Shown piece by piece: positions 49,311 to 60,951 of a stretch of DNA of 64,000 nucleotides. This stretch comes from Eopsaltria australis (Eukaryota > Chordata > Aves > Passeriformes > Petroicidae). The stretch covers positions 1,643,501-1,707,500 of the forward strand of contig JAVTVJ010000369.1 of the NCBI GenBank assembly GCA_034509425.1, given 5' to 3'. The stretch's first letter is position 1. Every line of letters starts with the position of its first letter. A program made the translations under genes and the position numbers. The notes beneath the pieces were generated by a model, which did not search any database, was not told the origin of the DNA, and saw only the letters and a list, made by a program, of their open reading frames with translations.

Positions 49311-50145
49311 GCAGGTGGCACTACCCAAAGACCAAAGTGCAGGGATACAACCTTCCAAAGCTCTTGTGTGTGCTGGGCTTCTGAGGACAAGCCTTTTGCC
49401 ATTTTCCTCTCAGTGCTGCACAACCCCTCCCCTTACCAGGGAACCTTCAGGGCCCTGGCAGTGGATCACTGACTCCTGGAATTAGAATTGGTTATTTAGT
49501 TTATGTCACAGTGAAAAGGATCCTATGCACCTTTTGTTGGTTTGTAATGCTCCAAGAAGGGGAGCAGGACAGAATGTGGCTGAATGAGAGTGTGTAATCT
49601 TGGCTGACAGCTTTGAACAGGCTCACCAGAGAGGTGGGGAACAATTCCTGCAGGGAGATGCTTTTGCCATGCCCTGCTCCAATCAGGTGAATCCCATTGG
49701 GAGACTGGCAATGTCAGGCCCCTCTCCACAACAGTGCCCTACTAAAGTGCATATTATGAAACTGGAGGAAATAGGGAGGATATGGGTTGCTTGGTCTCCT
49801 TGCTGTAAAATCAACTCAGCCTCCTATTCAGAGATTAGGGTTGGAGCTTTTTCTGGATTCATTTACTGCATCGCTTTTGGTCAGAACAAAGTTAATTTTG
49901 TGCTTCTGCCATACCAGCTTGAGGAGGGGTGAGGCAAGAGAGACTTTTAGCAACCTTCAAGTGTGTTGTGAGCAGCTGAGGAGCCACTGAGGGAATGGTT
50001 GGGTTTAGGGACCTTGTTCATTCCTCTGCAGACACCAGCAGCACACTGCTACCCCCAACTTGATTTCTGAGTTGTCATGTCTGCTGTACCATGTTTGTCA
50101 CTGACTTCAGGTGCTTTTATTAAAGATCTGACTGTGGCCTGACTT
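49311..50145 (+). other. AHCY: AHCY 3'UTR
   Basis: About 830 nt from the stop codon to the poly(A) region. No reading frame or recognisable element in it looks functional apart from the cleavage signal. Confidence 0.75.
50119..50124 (+). terminator. AHCY poly(A) signal ATTAAA
   Basis: ATTAAA is followed 20-50 nt later by a GT-rich stretch (gacttgttttgtgcagtgag and more), the usual cleavage layout. Confidence 0.8.
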
Positions 50146-50239
50146 GTTTTGTGCAGTGAGATGTTTTGGGGTTTGCCATGGGTTTCTTTACTGTTGTGTG
50201 ATCTTTAAGCTGCTGAAAATACTTAATGTACCCACGTGG

Positions 50240-50705
50240 GGTGTCCTCACAAGAAAGACACTGAGGGGCTGGAACGCATCCAGGGAAGGGAATGGAGCTG
50301 GGGAAGAGTCTCTAGAGCACCAGGAGAGGCTGAGGGAGTTGGGAAAGGGGCTCAGCCTGGAGCAAAGGAGGCTCAGGGGGGACCTTGTGGCTCTGCACAA
50401 ATCCCTGACAGGAGGGGGCAGCCGGGGGGGTCGGGCTCTGCTCCCAGGGAACAGGGACAGGACAAGAAGAAATGGCCTCAAGTTGTTCCAGGGGAGGCTT
50501 AGGTTGGATATTGGGGAAAATTTCTTCATGGAAGGGGTGGCCAGATGTTGGCACAGCTACCCAGGGCAGTGGTGGAGTCCCCATCCCTGGAGGGATTCAA
50601 AAGCTGTGTGGATGTGGCACTTGGGGACTTGGGTTACTGGCAAACTTGGAGGTTCTGGGGGAATGGTTGGACCCAATGGTCTTAAAGGTCTTTTGCAGCC
50701 TCAGT
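50240..50705 (+). mobile_element. CR1 LINE fragment downstream of AHCY
   Basis: The CR1 3' half is complete from gaggggctggaacgcatcca through caggagaggctgagggagtt, aaggggctcagcctggagca, aagaagaaatggcctcaagt, gtggagtccccatccctgga to caatggtcttaaaggtcttt. It starts about 100 bp after the AHCY poly(A) site. A 187-residue open frame across it is repeat-derived. Confidence 0.95.
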
Positions 50706-50709
50706 GACA

Positions 50710-53700
50710 CTGAAATCACTCAGCCTTATTGCTGGCTTGCTCTTTATTGGCAAAAGCACATCTGCTGTCACTCTGTTTTGCTAAATCATTCACAACTAAT
50801 TTTACCACTCTTTTCTCTTTGTTTTCAATCCACATGCAATTAATTCAGAGTTCACTCTAGCCTGAGTTTGTGCATCCAGATTGCCTAAACACAGATTGCC
50901 AGACCCATTGTGGCTGCTTTACAATAGTTTTAGCAGGAGCTAATGAATGAAGAATAGCACGGAGGGGAGCCCGGAGTCTGTAGGTACCCAGGCTGGGGAG
51001 TGTCTCCTGCCCAGCACCAAAACTCCTCGAATGGGCTCCTCTGGCATCCCACATCTGGCTGGTGAGTCAGAGGATGGTGACAGGCTCCAGCTTTTCTCAC
51101 TTCTGGGCCTCTGCACAGCAGATGTCCCAGCACTGGGGTGAGATTTGAGCACAGGGGAACCCGGAGAGGGGGAGCTGGGTCACTGTCAGCACAGAGGGCT
51201 CAGGGATGGCTGGCAGGGGAAGGGAGAACTGGGGTGAGATTCAATGTCAGACTGGTGAAGCTCAGCAGGTCTGGTGTCCAGGTGAGCAGGGGATGGATGC
51301 ACAGAGCAGTGAGTTTGCGTGGTGAGAGGCTGTCCTGGGGCAGCCCTTGGGCCCCTGTCCCAGTCCGGCTGAGCAAATTACCAAAGCCCTAAAGCAGCCC
51401 TGCCTCCAGCTCAGCAGCCTCTTCCCCCAGCCTTGTTTGCAGGCTCCTGAGGGGCAAAAATGCAAGAGGTGAGATTTCCATTTGTGCCCAAAGGAGGTGC
51501 AGTTTGGAAAAGCATGAATGGTGTGTGAGGAATGAGGAAAGCTGCTATGTGTTCTCTTTCATGCAATAGCAACTGGCTCAGATTTGCAGCTTCCTCCCAC
51601 CCTTTATCTCTCCAATACCAGCAACCACTGGTTGAGAACTGGGAAATAGTTCAGTCCACTCTAGTTAATAGCTGTTCCTTAAATTTAGCTGTTCCTAGCA
51701 ATTAAATTAGCAAGACTTTTCCTATTTCTTTCTACTCGATCAGGAAAAAAACCTCAGTAGTAAAGTAGTGCTAAGGCAGACCTGTTTCCACACTGGGAAA
51801 GCTTTTATTTAATGCTATGTCCAATTGTAGGTTGTTATTTATCACCTTCAAGTGGTCCCATTGCCTTCAGTGAGGCTGTTCTGGGTGGTGACAAGCACTG
51901 ACATCCTGGGCAATCTGTCCCTGCAAATTGATGGAACCTGGTGGTCAAATGAAATTGATGATGAAAGATTGTATTCCTGATCTTCAGACAGCTCTGATTT
52001 GGCCAAAAGTGACCAAGAATTTCCTCAAATGTCTTTCAGATTAACATTCTGTTAATGCTTTCCCTATTGTTACCAATGAAAATACATTTTCTCTTGTAAG
52101 TAAGGCACCTCCTGCCCCTATTTTCTCTCTGCTGTTGAGTCAGAAGTGATAAGAGAGCACAGGCTGCACATTTTTCTCCATTTATCTCAACCAGAAATGC
52201 CAGACTCTGGGATGTTTGAATTTGCAATATAATCTTCCTAGGCCCTGCTCTTTATTTTTTCTCAAGGCTGGAGTTCTGTGAAATGGAGCCTGATGGAAGT
52301 GCACAGGTTGCCTTGGGAAATGTGGATCAGTGCAGAGGAGAACAAGGCACGGCTGAATGGATGCTGCACTGATCACTGTGGTTCATCACTGAGCTTGTTT
52401 TCATAGCAGTGGTTCTTCCTGCAGATGATATGAAGCTTCTCAGAAGTTCATCACAGTTGTTTTAGCCTGTGGGACTTTTTGCTAAGACAAATCAAATGTA
52501 GTGAATGCAGCCTGGGAAGCCTCAGCAGGATTTGCAGTAGCATTGTTTGCCACTGCACAGTTTTGCACCACTGTAACAATTACAATTATTTTTCTTGTCT
52601 TTTAAAATCCCCTTCATGCCTGTGGTTTGCACGCCAGCTTAAGGAAAGCAAAAACAAACAAAAGGCTGACAGAATAAGAAGAAAATAACTCCTAACCCTG
52701 TGAAAAAATACTTCCAGTAGTGAGTGGGATGAAAAAAAATGGATTTAAGGTTCTGCAGCATCCTTTTTATGGGATGGGGACACCTCAGCTTCTTGTCTAA
52801 TTCCCTGAAACTGTACAGCAGAGAGATTAAATTCTCTAGGATATTTAGAAAGTTTGTAGTATTCACTTCTTGTTCCATCTGCAGAGTCCAGAGAGACTTT
52901 TCAGCAAACCTGGTACTTTTCTGTAGCACCCTGGTTTTGGTTTCATTAACTGAAAAATCATTTCTGTGAGGGAATATTTAATGGCCCACAGACAGAGGTG
53001 TGTGCTTCTTTTCCCTGATGGAGCAGCAGCATTTTGGAAGTACACTGAACAGATTGCAGAGGTTCAAGCACCTTAAATACTTAAATTGGACACAACATTT
53101 TGGGTTGGGCCAGGGCTTTTTGTCAGCATCTGCCTTTTTATCAACTTGTTTTCACTAAGAACAAACATTTGGTGGTCCTGTTCTTCCCCCTCTCCAAAAC
53201 ATATTTCCAACGTGTGTTTTATTAACAACTGGCTGCAGACTGACACATTTTGGGGTCTGTCCTGCCACTGAGATGTCATTTTGGAGATAAACAGTGACAT
53301 CTCTGACCACACTCCAGACTCAGAGGAAAGGAGCAGTGATGAAGGATGTTGAAGGGAATTCAGGGAAGCAAACCACCTGCTCTGCTCATTTAGTGCTCCA
53401 AAGATTTGCTTTCCAAACAGAGAAATTAATATTATTTGAATCTCAGCTTTATAGCAAGGAAATCTTTGAAACACTAAAACCTTCATGTTTAAAGTGCTCT
53501 GGCTCTGTCAGAGATTTCTGAGGTCTTTTCAGAGGAGGAGAAATCCCTGGCCATAGAATTACTTTGAATGTTCCTATTTCTTTAAAGACTCCAAATTTTG
53601 TTGTCTTTCATCCACAAGTGTAAGAGCATTATTTTAAATGAATTTATGTATATATTTATAATATAGATATATATTAAATGCCACTCTTACTTGTTATGGA

Positions 53701-54830
53701 ACACAAGGAAGAGTGAGGCTGTGTATTCATTTCTGGCTATTACTGTTGTCACATAATACTGTTGTTCTTCTATTTGACACAGCTGTGCACAGTGAAGGGG
53801 AGCCCAGATGAGATCCCAAATGACATTTTAGCTGAGGAAACTGCCCAAAATGGCAAAGGTACCATGAGAACACTGTTAGGTAAATCTAATAGATTAGCTA
53901 AAATGTAGAGAGTGAGTGATGAAGGTTTTATTAAAGTGTATTAAAGTCAATAGATGATTTCCACTGATTCAGAGGAGTCTGCAGTGGGTCACTAGGGAAT
54001 GGTGTATTGTAGTCTTTTCCTGCCTTTATCTGTATTAAATGAAAGCCACATGTGAGCTGTGTTATGACATTAATACAGCCATTTTAGGGCTCCCATATTT
54101 CAGGCAGGGTTTCATCTCAAAGGATTTCCTGAATGGAAAGATGTGTGCATTTGCCATGCAGCAATTGAAATAGTTTCTCATTTCACTGAAAAAAAACCTT
54201 GCAGATATGACTAAAGCCTCCTTTTTCCTTCTGACCATATGTTGGCCATCTGCACATCATCTGAGAAGTTTGCCAATAAAATCTTTGCATTACCCCAGAA
54301 ATTAATCTGTAGGCCCCACAGATTTCAGTGGGGCACTTCCAGGCAGCCCCGCGTGTCCCTGGCCTGGTGCTGCTCCTGCAGGTGGGATTGGTGTCCCACA
54401 GGTCCCATGTCACATCTGCCAGCCTGGCGTGGGTGCTCCTGGTGTGGGGACGCAGCCCTGGGCACTGGGTTCCTCCTGTGGGAGTCAGGAAAGGGGCAGG
54501 ATTTCATCTCCCTTTCCCAATCCTCCCCAATGTGCAAGAGGCAGAAAATATGGTGATTCTGAAGGACCAGAAGAGCTTAAACCAGCCCAGCATGCCAGAC
54601 TGTCACTGGGAGGTGTCTTCACCCCCAGATCAGGGGTAATTTGCTGGTAAGGGGGAAGAATATCCCACCAAACCCCTTTTCTAGCTGTGAAACTCCATTT
54701 TACGGGTCTATTATTGTGAGTGGCCACGTGCCCTGGCAGCCAAGGAACCCCCCATGTGCCAGGCTCACCCCACAGCATGGGCAGGGAGGGGACCCTGCCT
54801 CTCACCCCACCTGCAGGGCTGGGGACCCAA
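50710..54830. other. AHCY-ASIP intergenic, no gene seen
   Basis: The region has mixed composition with no recognisable exon or RNA gene. A short AT-rich stretch (tatatatttataatatagat) lies near 53,650. Confidence 0.6.
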
Positions 54831-54834
54831 CGGG

Positions 54835-55265
54835 ACCAGGACATGGAACTGGTGGAGCAAGTCCAGAGGAGACCACAAAGGTGAGCTGGGGATGCTCAGC
54901 CCTGAGAAGAGAAGGCTCTGAGGAAACCTAATTATGACCTTTTAGCTCTATAGGAAAGATGGGGCCAGACTTTTTAGCCCAGCCTGTTGTGGCAGGAGAA
55001 GGGGTGGTGGCTGTAAACTGGGAGAATGGAGGTTTAAACTAGATGGGAAGATTTTTCCTTTTCGTGCTGAGGGTGGGCAGGCCCTGGCACAGGGTGTCCA
55101 GATTTGCTGTGGCTGCCCCTGGATCCCTGGAAGTGTCCAAGGCCAGGCTGGATGGGGCTTGGAGCAGCCTGGGACAGTGGAAAGTGTCCCTGCCCATGGC
55201 ACCAGGGTGGCACTGGAGGAGCTTTAAGGTCCCTTAAAACCCAAACCATGCTGTGATTCTAAGAG
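54835..55265 (+). mobile_element. CR1 LINE fragment with intact 3' tail
   Basis: It runs from aactggtggagcaagtccag and ggggatgctcagccctgaga through gggtgggcaggccctggcac, gctgtggctgcccctggatc and gtgtccaaggccaggctgga to aaacccaaaccatgctgtga followed by ttcta, the CR1 terminus. Confidence 0.95.
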
Positions 55266-55269
55266 TGAG

Positions 55270-58200
55270 GAAATGCACTGTGGGACTGTTGTGTGTATTC
55301 CTGTTCTTTGTGCAATCCCAGAAGCTACTGGTGCATTTGAAAGATCCCTGTTGGGATCCAGACACCGGCAAATGAAAGCTGAAACGGCGGAGGTTGTACA
55401 GAGCGAGGAAGGAATTATTCATGCAGTGCCAAGGTTCAGCACTGCCTGTGTGTGTGCCCGCCTGTGATGTCCCCAGGTGTGTTTTGGTGACTACCTTGTG
55501 ACCTGCAGGCTGTTGTCTTTCTAAAGCTGGGGACTTCACTTATTGCCTTTGGCCTGAGCTTGTCAAAAGAGACTGGTGACTTTCTCATCCTCATAGTCAG
55601 AAAAGCACACAGTGCTTCAAGAAGTTTGCATCTGGCCCAGGAAGCAATAATTTCTTTCCAACTATTAAATGTACTGCAAAGATGTAAGATTATATTTCTG
55701 GTTGGCAGTGAGTAGCTGCTTGCTGTGCAGTCTTGCTTTTGGAAATGAGGTGCCTGTGGCAAATCTGTTGCAGGTATTACAGGGGTAGCAGGGGTTTTGG
55801 AGTGCAGTGATCACAGCAGGACATTCCTTGTGTTTCCTGCTGGGTTCTGGAGATCACTGTCCAAGAGGGCAGCAGGTTGGAGCTCAGGAATAGACAGGAA
55901 AAAAGAATGTTCCTGGGTTTGTTAGGGGAGTCCATTGTTAATTATTTTCTTTTCCTGGCCTGAGTGTGCAACTCAGAGCCATGTCTTGGAGTGAAATAGA
56001 TCACTGGATGTGAATGTGCTGAATTGGTCTGTTTAGCACATTTATAGAGTCACTTCCGGCCATGGAATGGTCTAATTAATCTTAAAATGCTCTACTGAAA
56101 TATGTTATGATTTAATGTTTTATTTGCCTTGGCCTTGAGTGCCATTTAATGTCCACACCCAGCCAGGGAGGGAGCTGGAGGCTGCAGTACCTCGTGGGGA
56201 GCTCTGAGAGGCACTGGGGTGGATGTCATTTGTGCTCTGGAAAACAGAGCCACAGCTGGGCACAAGGTCTCCCTCAGCCCTTGGTTTGGTTGTACAAATC
56301 TCCTTCTGCTGCTCCAACAATCCATTTCATTGCAGGTTTAATGCTGTGCTCATCTCAAAGGGGCCTCCTTCAGTCTTTCACCACCGTCAGCCAAAGCAGC
56401 ATCACAGATACTGCTGGCTCTTCTAGAGAGCTTGGAGAAAGCAATTTTACCTTCCATCAAACCTTCCTTTCTCTCAGAAATTCCTAAAGGCTTTGGTTGG
56501 TTTCCTTTTGGGATCTTACACAGAATGTGAGTGATTAGCTTGGAAAACTATGATGTGTTTAGAGGTAGTTTGGTGCAGCCATTAAGGTGTTAATTCTGTA
56601 ACTTGTTTAATCCATCAGGATAAACTTGGGTGTGACAATAAGCAATCAAGTCAGGAAAATACAGTATCTGTTTTAAATTCACACAAGACAGGCGATATTT
56701 GGAAAAGCTAACAGTGGTTTATTTGTGTTTCATCCTACTAACCTGTAATTGGGGTAAGATTTCCATTAGTCTCTAGGAGCACAGTGACTCTGTCATGGAG
56801 CATTCCTGGGGCTGTCTCCACTCTTGATTCCAGTAAGTTTTCAGTGAAAACATTTTGGTGTGTGGCAGGTAAAAATTAAATACTCCATCTTTGCCATGTG
56901 CATGTTTTATCATCTGTGTGCTGGTGACATTTCAGAGGGGACCCTGGGGGACTCCTGCACTGCCAAACACCCCCTCAGTGTAAAGAATTGCTCAAACTAA
57001 ATACTTTGAAGCAAATATTTGGTGTACGTATTTTACTGATTCCTGCATCCTGAGTCAATACCTCATGCAGTGTGATCTTTACCCAGAAAAGTCGAGTCAC
57101 TAAGGCTAATAACAATTTCAGAGCACTGGATTATTTATATATATTCTTAGGTGTGATAGATGAACAGCAAGGAAAACAAAGCCTCTTTCTAATCAATTCC
57201 AGTTACAAAGAAGTCTTATTAATAAATCAAATTTAAAAACACACTACAGATAGACGCTATATTAAAAAGTATGTGCATATATGTTGGAAACCAAATCCCC
57301 CTACTGTAATTTACAGCCTTTTTTCCTTTTCCTTCATTGCCTGTGTGTGCCATCCTGTCCTTGGCTGGCTCAGCTGCTGTGTTCTAGGTCCTTGGGTGGG
57401 TCTTGGCACTTTGATGTCCTTGTCTGAGAGTCCAAGAGGCACATGTGGGATATCCATTCATCTTTCGCTGATCTTTCCTTTCTTCCTCAAAGTCCCAGAC
57501 GCCTCTCGCTGCTTTTGGGCTCTGTACACGCCGTGTCCTTGGCAGCAGGAGAGGAAGGGCTGAGGACTTGATTCTTATGGACAAGGCTGGGGGAAAAAAA
57601 GTCTGATTTTTATATTCCAAGGCACAGATGCATTTAGGGTTTAAGTATATCTGTATATCATACCCCTGGGAGGTACTGCCTGCTGGCAGAATGACTGAAA
57701 CACCTGAAGGTGGATGCTCAGCTGAGAATGACTAAAAAATGGCCTTGGGTCTGCATTTTCAGGTGGAATAACCTACATAAATTCTTGTCCTCATTTTTGT
57801 TGAATGTGTGAAAATGGAGTCAACCCCAAACCCTGCATTTTCAGCCTGATACTTTGGCTGTGCTCTAGGCTGGGGATGTCCCTGTGGGCAAAGCCAAGCT
57901 CTAGCCCTTACTGGCCTAAGCAGTCCTATTTCAGTGGCCATTTGGGTGCCATGGGGGCAGGTTTTGTGGTGCTGGTTAGACAATTCTGCAGGCTGGCATT
58001 AAAATGACCCTTCAAATAAACCCCCAAACCCACAGGAATCCAGAATTAATCATAAAACACAACTCTTTTGCTAAAAATGCCTCACGGGTACCAATCTCCC
58101 CAGTTGTCTGCTCCCTGAAATAACATCCAGCTTGTGATAAATGTTAACCCCATAATAAAGACTGTCCATTAAATTTTAAGAGGGGCAAATCCAAGCTCCA

Positions 58201-58297
58201 GAGCTCTATTTTGATCACTATACACGTGGGGCAATTTGAAATATCCGCTTGAGAATCCGATGAAAGACAGAAGCCTTGTTGAGTTTCTGACTTGGCT
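55270..58297. other. Region downstream of ASIP, no gene seen
   Basis: I recognise no exon here. The ASIP 3'UTR must occupy the right part. No AATAAA on the minus strand is close to the ASIP stop; one lies at 56119-56124 (about 2.2 kb away), so the ASIP mRNA end is unresolved. Confidence 0.5.
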
Positions 58298-58474
58298 TTA
58301 GCACTTGGGGTTTAACATCAGGCACTGGCAGATGGTCTGGAAGATTCTGCATTTGCACAGAGCACAGTAGTGACAGCAGGAGTTCAAGTGTGGCTTGCAG
58401 GCTTTGAAGGTTGGCACACAGTTGGCAGCAGGTGGGGGCCTGGGCTTGGGGGAAATCTTGCGTTCAGCGTTTTT
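58298..58474 (-). CDS. ASIP: ASIP last coding exon (cysteine-rich domain)
   Basis: The acceptor is ttgtcttccag and the stop is TAA at 58300-58298. It encodes 58 residues: KNAERKISPKPRPPPAAN, then a C-terminal domain with Cys pattern C-x6-C-x6-CC-x2-C-x2-C-x-C-x6-C-x-C-x6-C, identical to mammalian agouti. The loop between cysteines 7 and 8 is CRIFQTIC rather than the RFF-containing mammalian form, while the end LNPKC resembles mouse LNPNC. Confidence 0.93.
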   Translation of the reverse strand, partial: KNAERKISPKPRPPPAANCVPTFKACKPHLNSCCHYCALCKCRIFQTICQCLMLNPKC

Positions 58475-60919
58475 CTGGAAGACAAAAACGTGAGACTTCA
58501 CAGACAGGTGAAATGAGGGTGGGGAACAGAGGGGAATGGACAGGTGGCAGTGGGAGTTGTGCTGGCAATGCAGAGGTGTGGTGGGGCTGGGAAATGGGGA
58601 AGGGTGGCTTGAGGCTGACCTTCTGAGCGAAATGACAAATTTCATTCTGATCATGACTGGGTGGAGCTTTGGGAATGGTCTGCAGGGAAGAGCGTGGGGG
58701 CAGTGAAGAAAAGGGTGCAAAAATGTACACAGAGGGTGAAGTCACCAGTAAAACCAGTTAAGGTGTAATGTTTGGATCTCCCAGCTTTCCCGATGAGTGA
58801 AAACTCCCTCTCAGTCTCTTGTTTGCTGAGCTGTGACACTGAGAGAGCAGGGGAGTGACTTGGCAATGCTCTACCTTGTGAACCCAGTGATCCTCCATCC
58901 CTGGGCATCCTCACCTGCACACACAGTTCAGGCTTTTTCAGCCAATTATCCATCCTCACCTGCACACATAGCTCAGGGAGTGGGAAAAGACTTCTCATCT
59001 CCCCCAGGAGTGCAGCTTCTCCTCTGCTGGGGACTTGGAAAAGTGGGAAATTTTGGGTTGCTCAGCACGTGCCTGGGACCTGGGAGGGATCTCTGGAGCC
59101 CAGCAGGCACCCTGTGCACATCTGAAACTCAGAGTTGTGGAATGGTTTGGATGGGAAGGGATTTTAAAGCCCAGCTCATCCCATCCCACAGGCAGGGACA
59201 CCTTCTGCTATCCCAGGGTGCTCCAAGCCCTGTCCAGCCTGGCCTTGGACACTGCCAGGGATGGGGCAGCCACAGCTTCTAGTTTTCTTTCCACCATTAT
59301 TGTTTCACATCTATTTTTTACAACATTTAGAGCTTTAAACTGTATGTGAATTTTTAAAATCAGGAAATGACAGTAAAAGCCTTGCAAATGAATGCACTGA
59401 GGGAAACTCTAGAAGTAATGAGCTGTTCTAATGCAACCAAGTTTTCTGAACAACCACCTACCTTGGAAGATTTCCTGTTCTCTGCCTCTTTCCTGCTGAC
59501 TTTCTGGGATCTTCTAGTTAAATCTTCAATGAGAACAGCACAGCAAAATATGAAATCAGTTTTACAGAATGTCATTTCACTGAGATAATCCTATTTTTGT
59601 GTGAGAGGAGGCAGATAACCTGCATTGCCACTCATTGCTGCATGTTTCGCAGTGATGCTCACCTCAATTCAGTGTCTGAACTCTGTCACTGCTGCTTGTG
59701 CCAAGCAGAAGAACAACTGATATTTGTATTTTGGAAGGGATTTTTTACACATTGTTTGTTAGATGAAAACAAGGAATTATTTCAGAGAAAAAAAAAATTA
59801 AAGGCCTCTGTGAAAAAGACTGAGGTGCTCATGAACAAAAAGAGGAAAAATCTTTAGAATTCTGTAATTTCTTCTGTTAAAAGGTGGTGCTACGTGCATC
59901 ATTTTGGAAGGAATTAACAAGTGTACACTGCTTTTTTAGGGGCAACTGTTTCTCCTTAAATATGTGTTTTCCTGAGTGATAGCATGGGGAAAATACAGGA
60001 AACAAGGTAAGGAGCAGAGTGCTTTAAACTAAAGTGCTAAAAGCCTGCAGAAAGGAGCTAAACAACAGAAGCTTTATTTTTGTAATTATTAGCATTTGGA
60101 CACAGTTAGGAATGGTGTTATGTAGGTGATTATCTCCAAACACCTGTGAGTTTGGTGTAAATTACATTGAAAGAGTTAAGGCAGACATGAGGAAAGAATT
60201 CTGTGAAGAAAAGAGTTCAGCATCACCCTAAAGAGGCTCTTCCCAACCAGGACGGGTGAACATCTGCCAGTAACTGCAGGGACAGAGCTGGTCCTGTCTT
60301 GGACAGATAAATAAATCCCAGGATAAATAACCCTGGCTCTCCCTTGCAGTGCTCTTTTCTTCCCCCCTTTAAAGACCTGAGGTTACATTAATACCTGTTA
60401 ATGCTGTTGATTTCTCTACTGCAAGAGCAGACCCTCAAAACCCTCACATTATGTTCTTTTCTTCTCATATGCACAAGATTTTCAAAGGAAGGTTGTTGCC
60501 CATATTAGCAGAAAAATACTTCTCTTCAGTGTAAAAAGTCTTATGGTGTGATAGGAGCTGAACTGAAACCTGCAAGACTCAAATAATTCCTTTTTTCCCC
60601 CTCTAAACTGAGGTTTCCCACATTGTCATTCTTGGGTGCTGCAGCCACGACAGTTCTGCACCCTCTGAAGTTTAACAAAGTTATTCAAATAATCCGGAAT
60701 AATCAACAGAGCAACGTTTCCTGCAAATCTTGTTAATGTGGCACTGAATGGCAGGTTGTACTCACCCACTATGGAGATGGGTGGGAGATCTGAGAGGTCC
60801 ATTCTGCTGCTCCTGGAGAGGTTGCATTCTGCCTTCTCCTCGAGGACCAGGTGGGAATCAGCAGCTCTGAGCAGGCTGTAGCAGAGCAGGAGGCTGAGAA
60901 AGAGATTCTTCCTTTCCAT
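58298..60919 (-). CDS. ASIP: ASIP, agouti signalling protein (3 coding exons, complete)
   Basis: ASIP is a secreted paracrine antagonist or inverse agonist of melanocortin receptors, controlling pigment type and dorsoventral pattern. Coding exons on the minus strand are 60766-60919, 59462-59523 and 58298-58474; 154+62+177 nt give 130 residues, and human and mouse have 132 and 131. Order: signal peptide (residues 1-20, LFLSLLLCYSLL core), N-glycosylation sequon NLS at 33-35, basic stretch (RRSQKVSRKEAENRKSSK) ending near 77, proline-rich KPRPPP at 82-87, and a 40-residue cysteine domain at 91-130 with ten Cys in agouti spacing. Exon lengths parallel mouse agouti. Unusual: the RFF triplet of mammalian agouti reads RIF, and Cys32 adds an eleventh cysteine outside the signal peptide. 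The gene is convergent with AHCY, as in mammals. Confidence 0.93.
59130..59282 (-). mobile_element. CR1 LINE fragment in ASIP intron
   Basis: Sequence gttgtggaatggtttggatg, gaagggattttaaagcccag, ggtgctccaagccctgtcca, gcctggccttggacactgcc and agggatggggcagccacagc is the reverse complement of the CR1 3' end. On the minus strand it is in the same orientation as ASIP. Confidence 0.88.
59462..59523 (-). CDS. ASIP: ASIP second coding exon (basic segment)
   Basis: This is a 62-nt exon; mouse has 65, so it is one codon shorter. The acceptor is gttctcattgaag and the donor is AAG|gtaggt. With G from the previous exon it reads D-LTRRSQKVSRKEAENRKSSK, aligning with the lysine-rich SRKEAEK segment of mammalian agouti. 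The acceptor was chosen from phase, because nearer AGs break the frame. Confidence 0.88.
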
Positions 60920-60951
60920 CATGGGGAGGAAAAATTCCATTGTCACGAGAA
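60766..60951 (-). CDS. ASIP: ASIP first coding exon (signal peptide)
   Basis: A possible acceptor is tgacttcag, with exon start at 60951; donor G|gtgagt at 60766/60765. Three ATGs in frame occur at 60940, 60922 and 60919. I chose the last (MERKNLFL...) because it gives a normal n-region and a total length like the family; the first would add seven residues (MEFFLPM). The exon encodes the signal peptide, HLVLEEK, the NLS sequon and DLPPISIV. Confidence 0.9.

Larger units (their letters stand above)
58475..60765 (-). other. ASIP introns
   Basis: The introns are 59524-60765 and 58475-59461. The second carries an antisense CR1 fragment at 59,130-59,282 (sense relative to no ASIP exon). Nothing else is recognised. 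Confidence 0.75.

Noticed and set aside
50144..50707. 187-residue plus-strand open frame after AHCY
   Set aside because: It is the CR1 LINE 3' region read through; it does not contain reverse transcriptase motifs.
58298..58474. AGRP instead of ASIP
   Set aside because: The upstream exon has the basic SRKEAE segment specific to ASIP, the C-terminus ends at the tenth cysteine as in ASIP, and linkage to AHCY and ITCH is the ASIP locus.
58298..60919. ASIP pseudogene
   Set aside because: All three exons are open, phases join, GT-AG sites are intact, and length and cysteines are conserved, so loss of function is not shown despite the RIF change.
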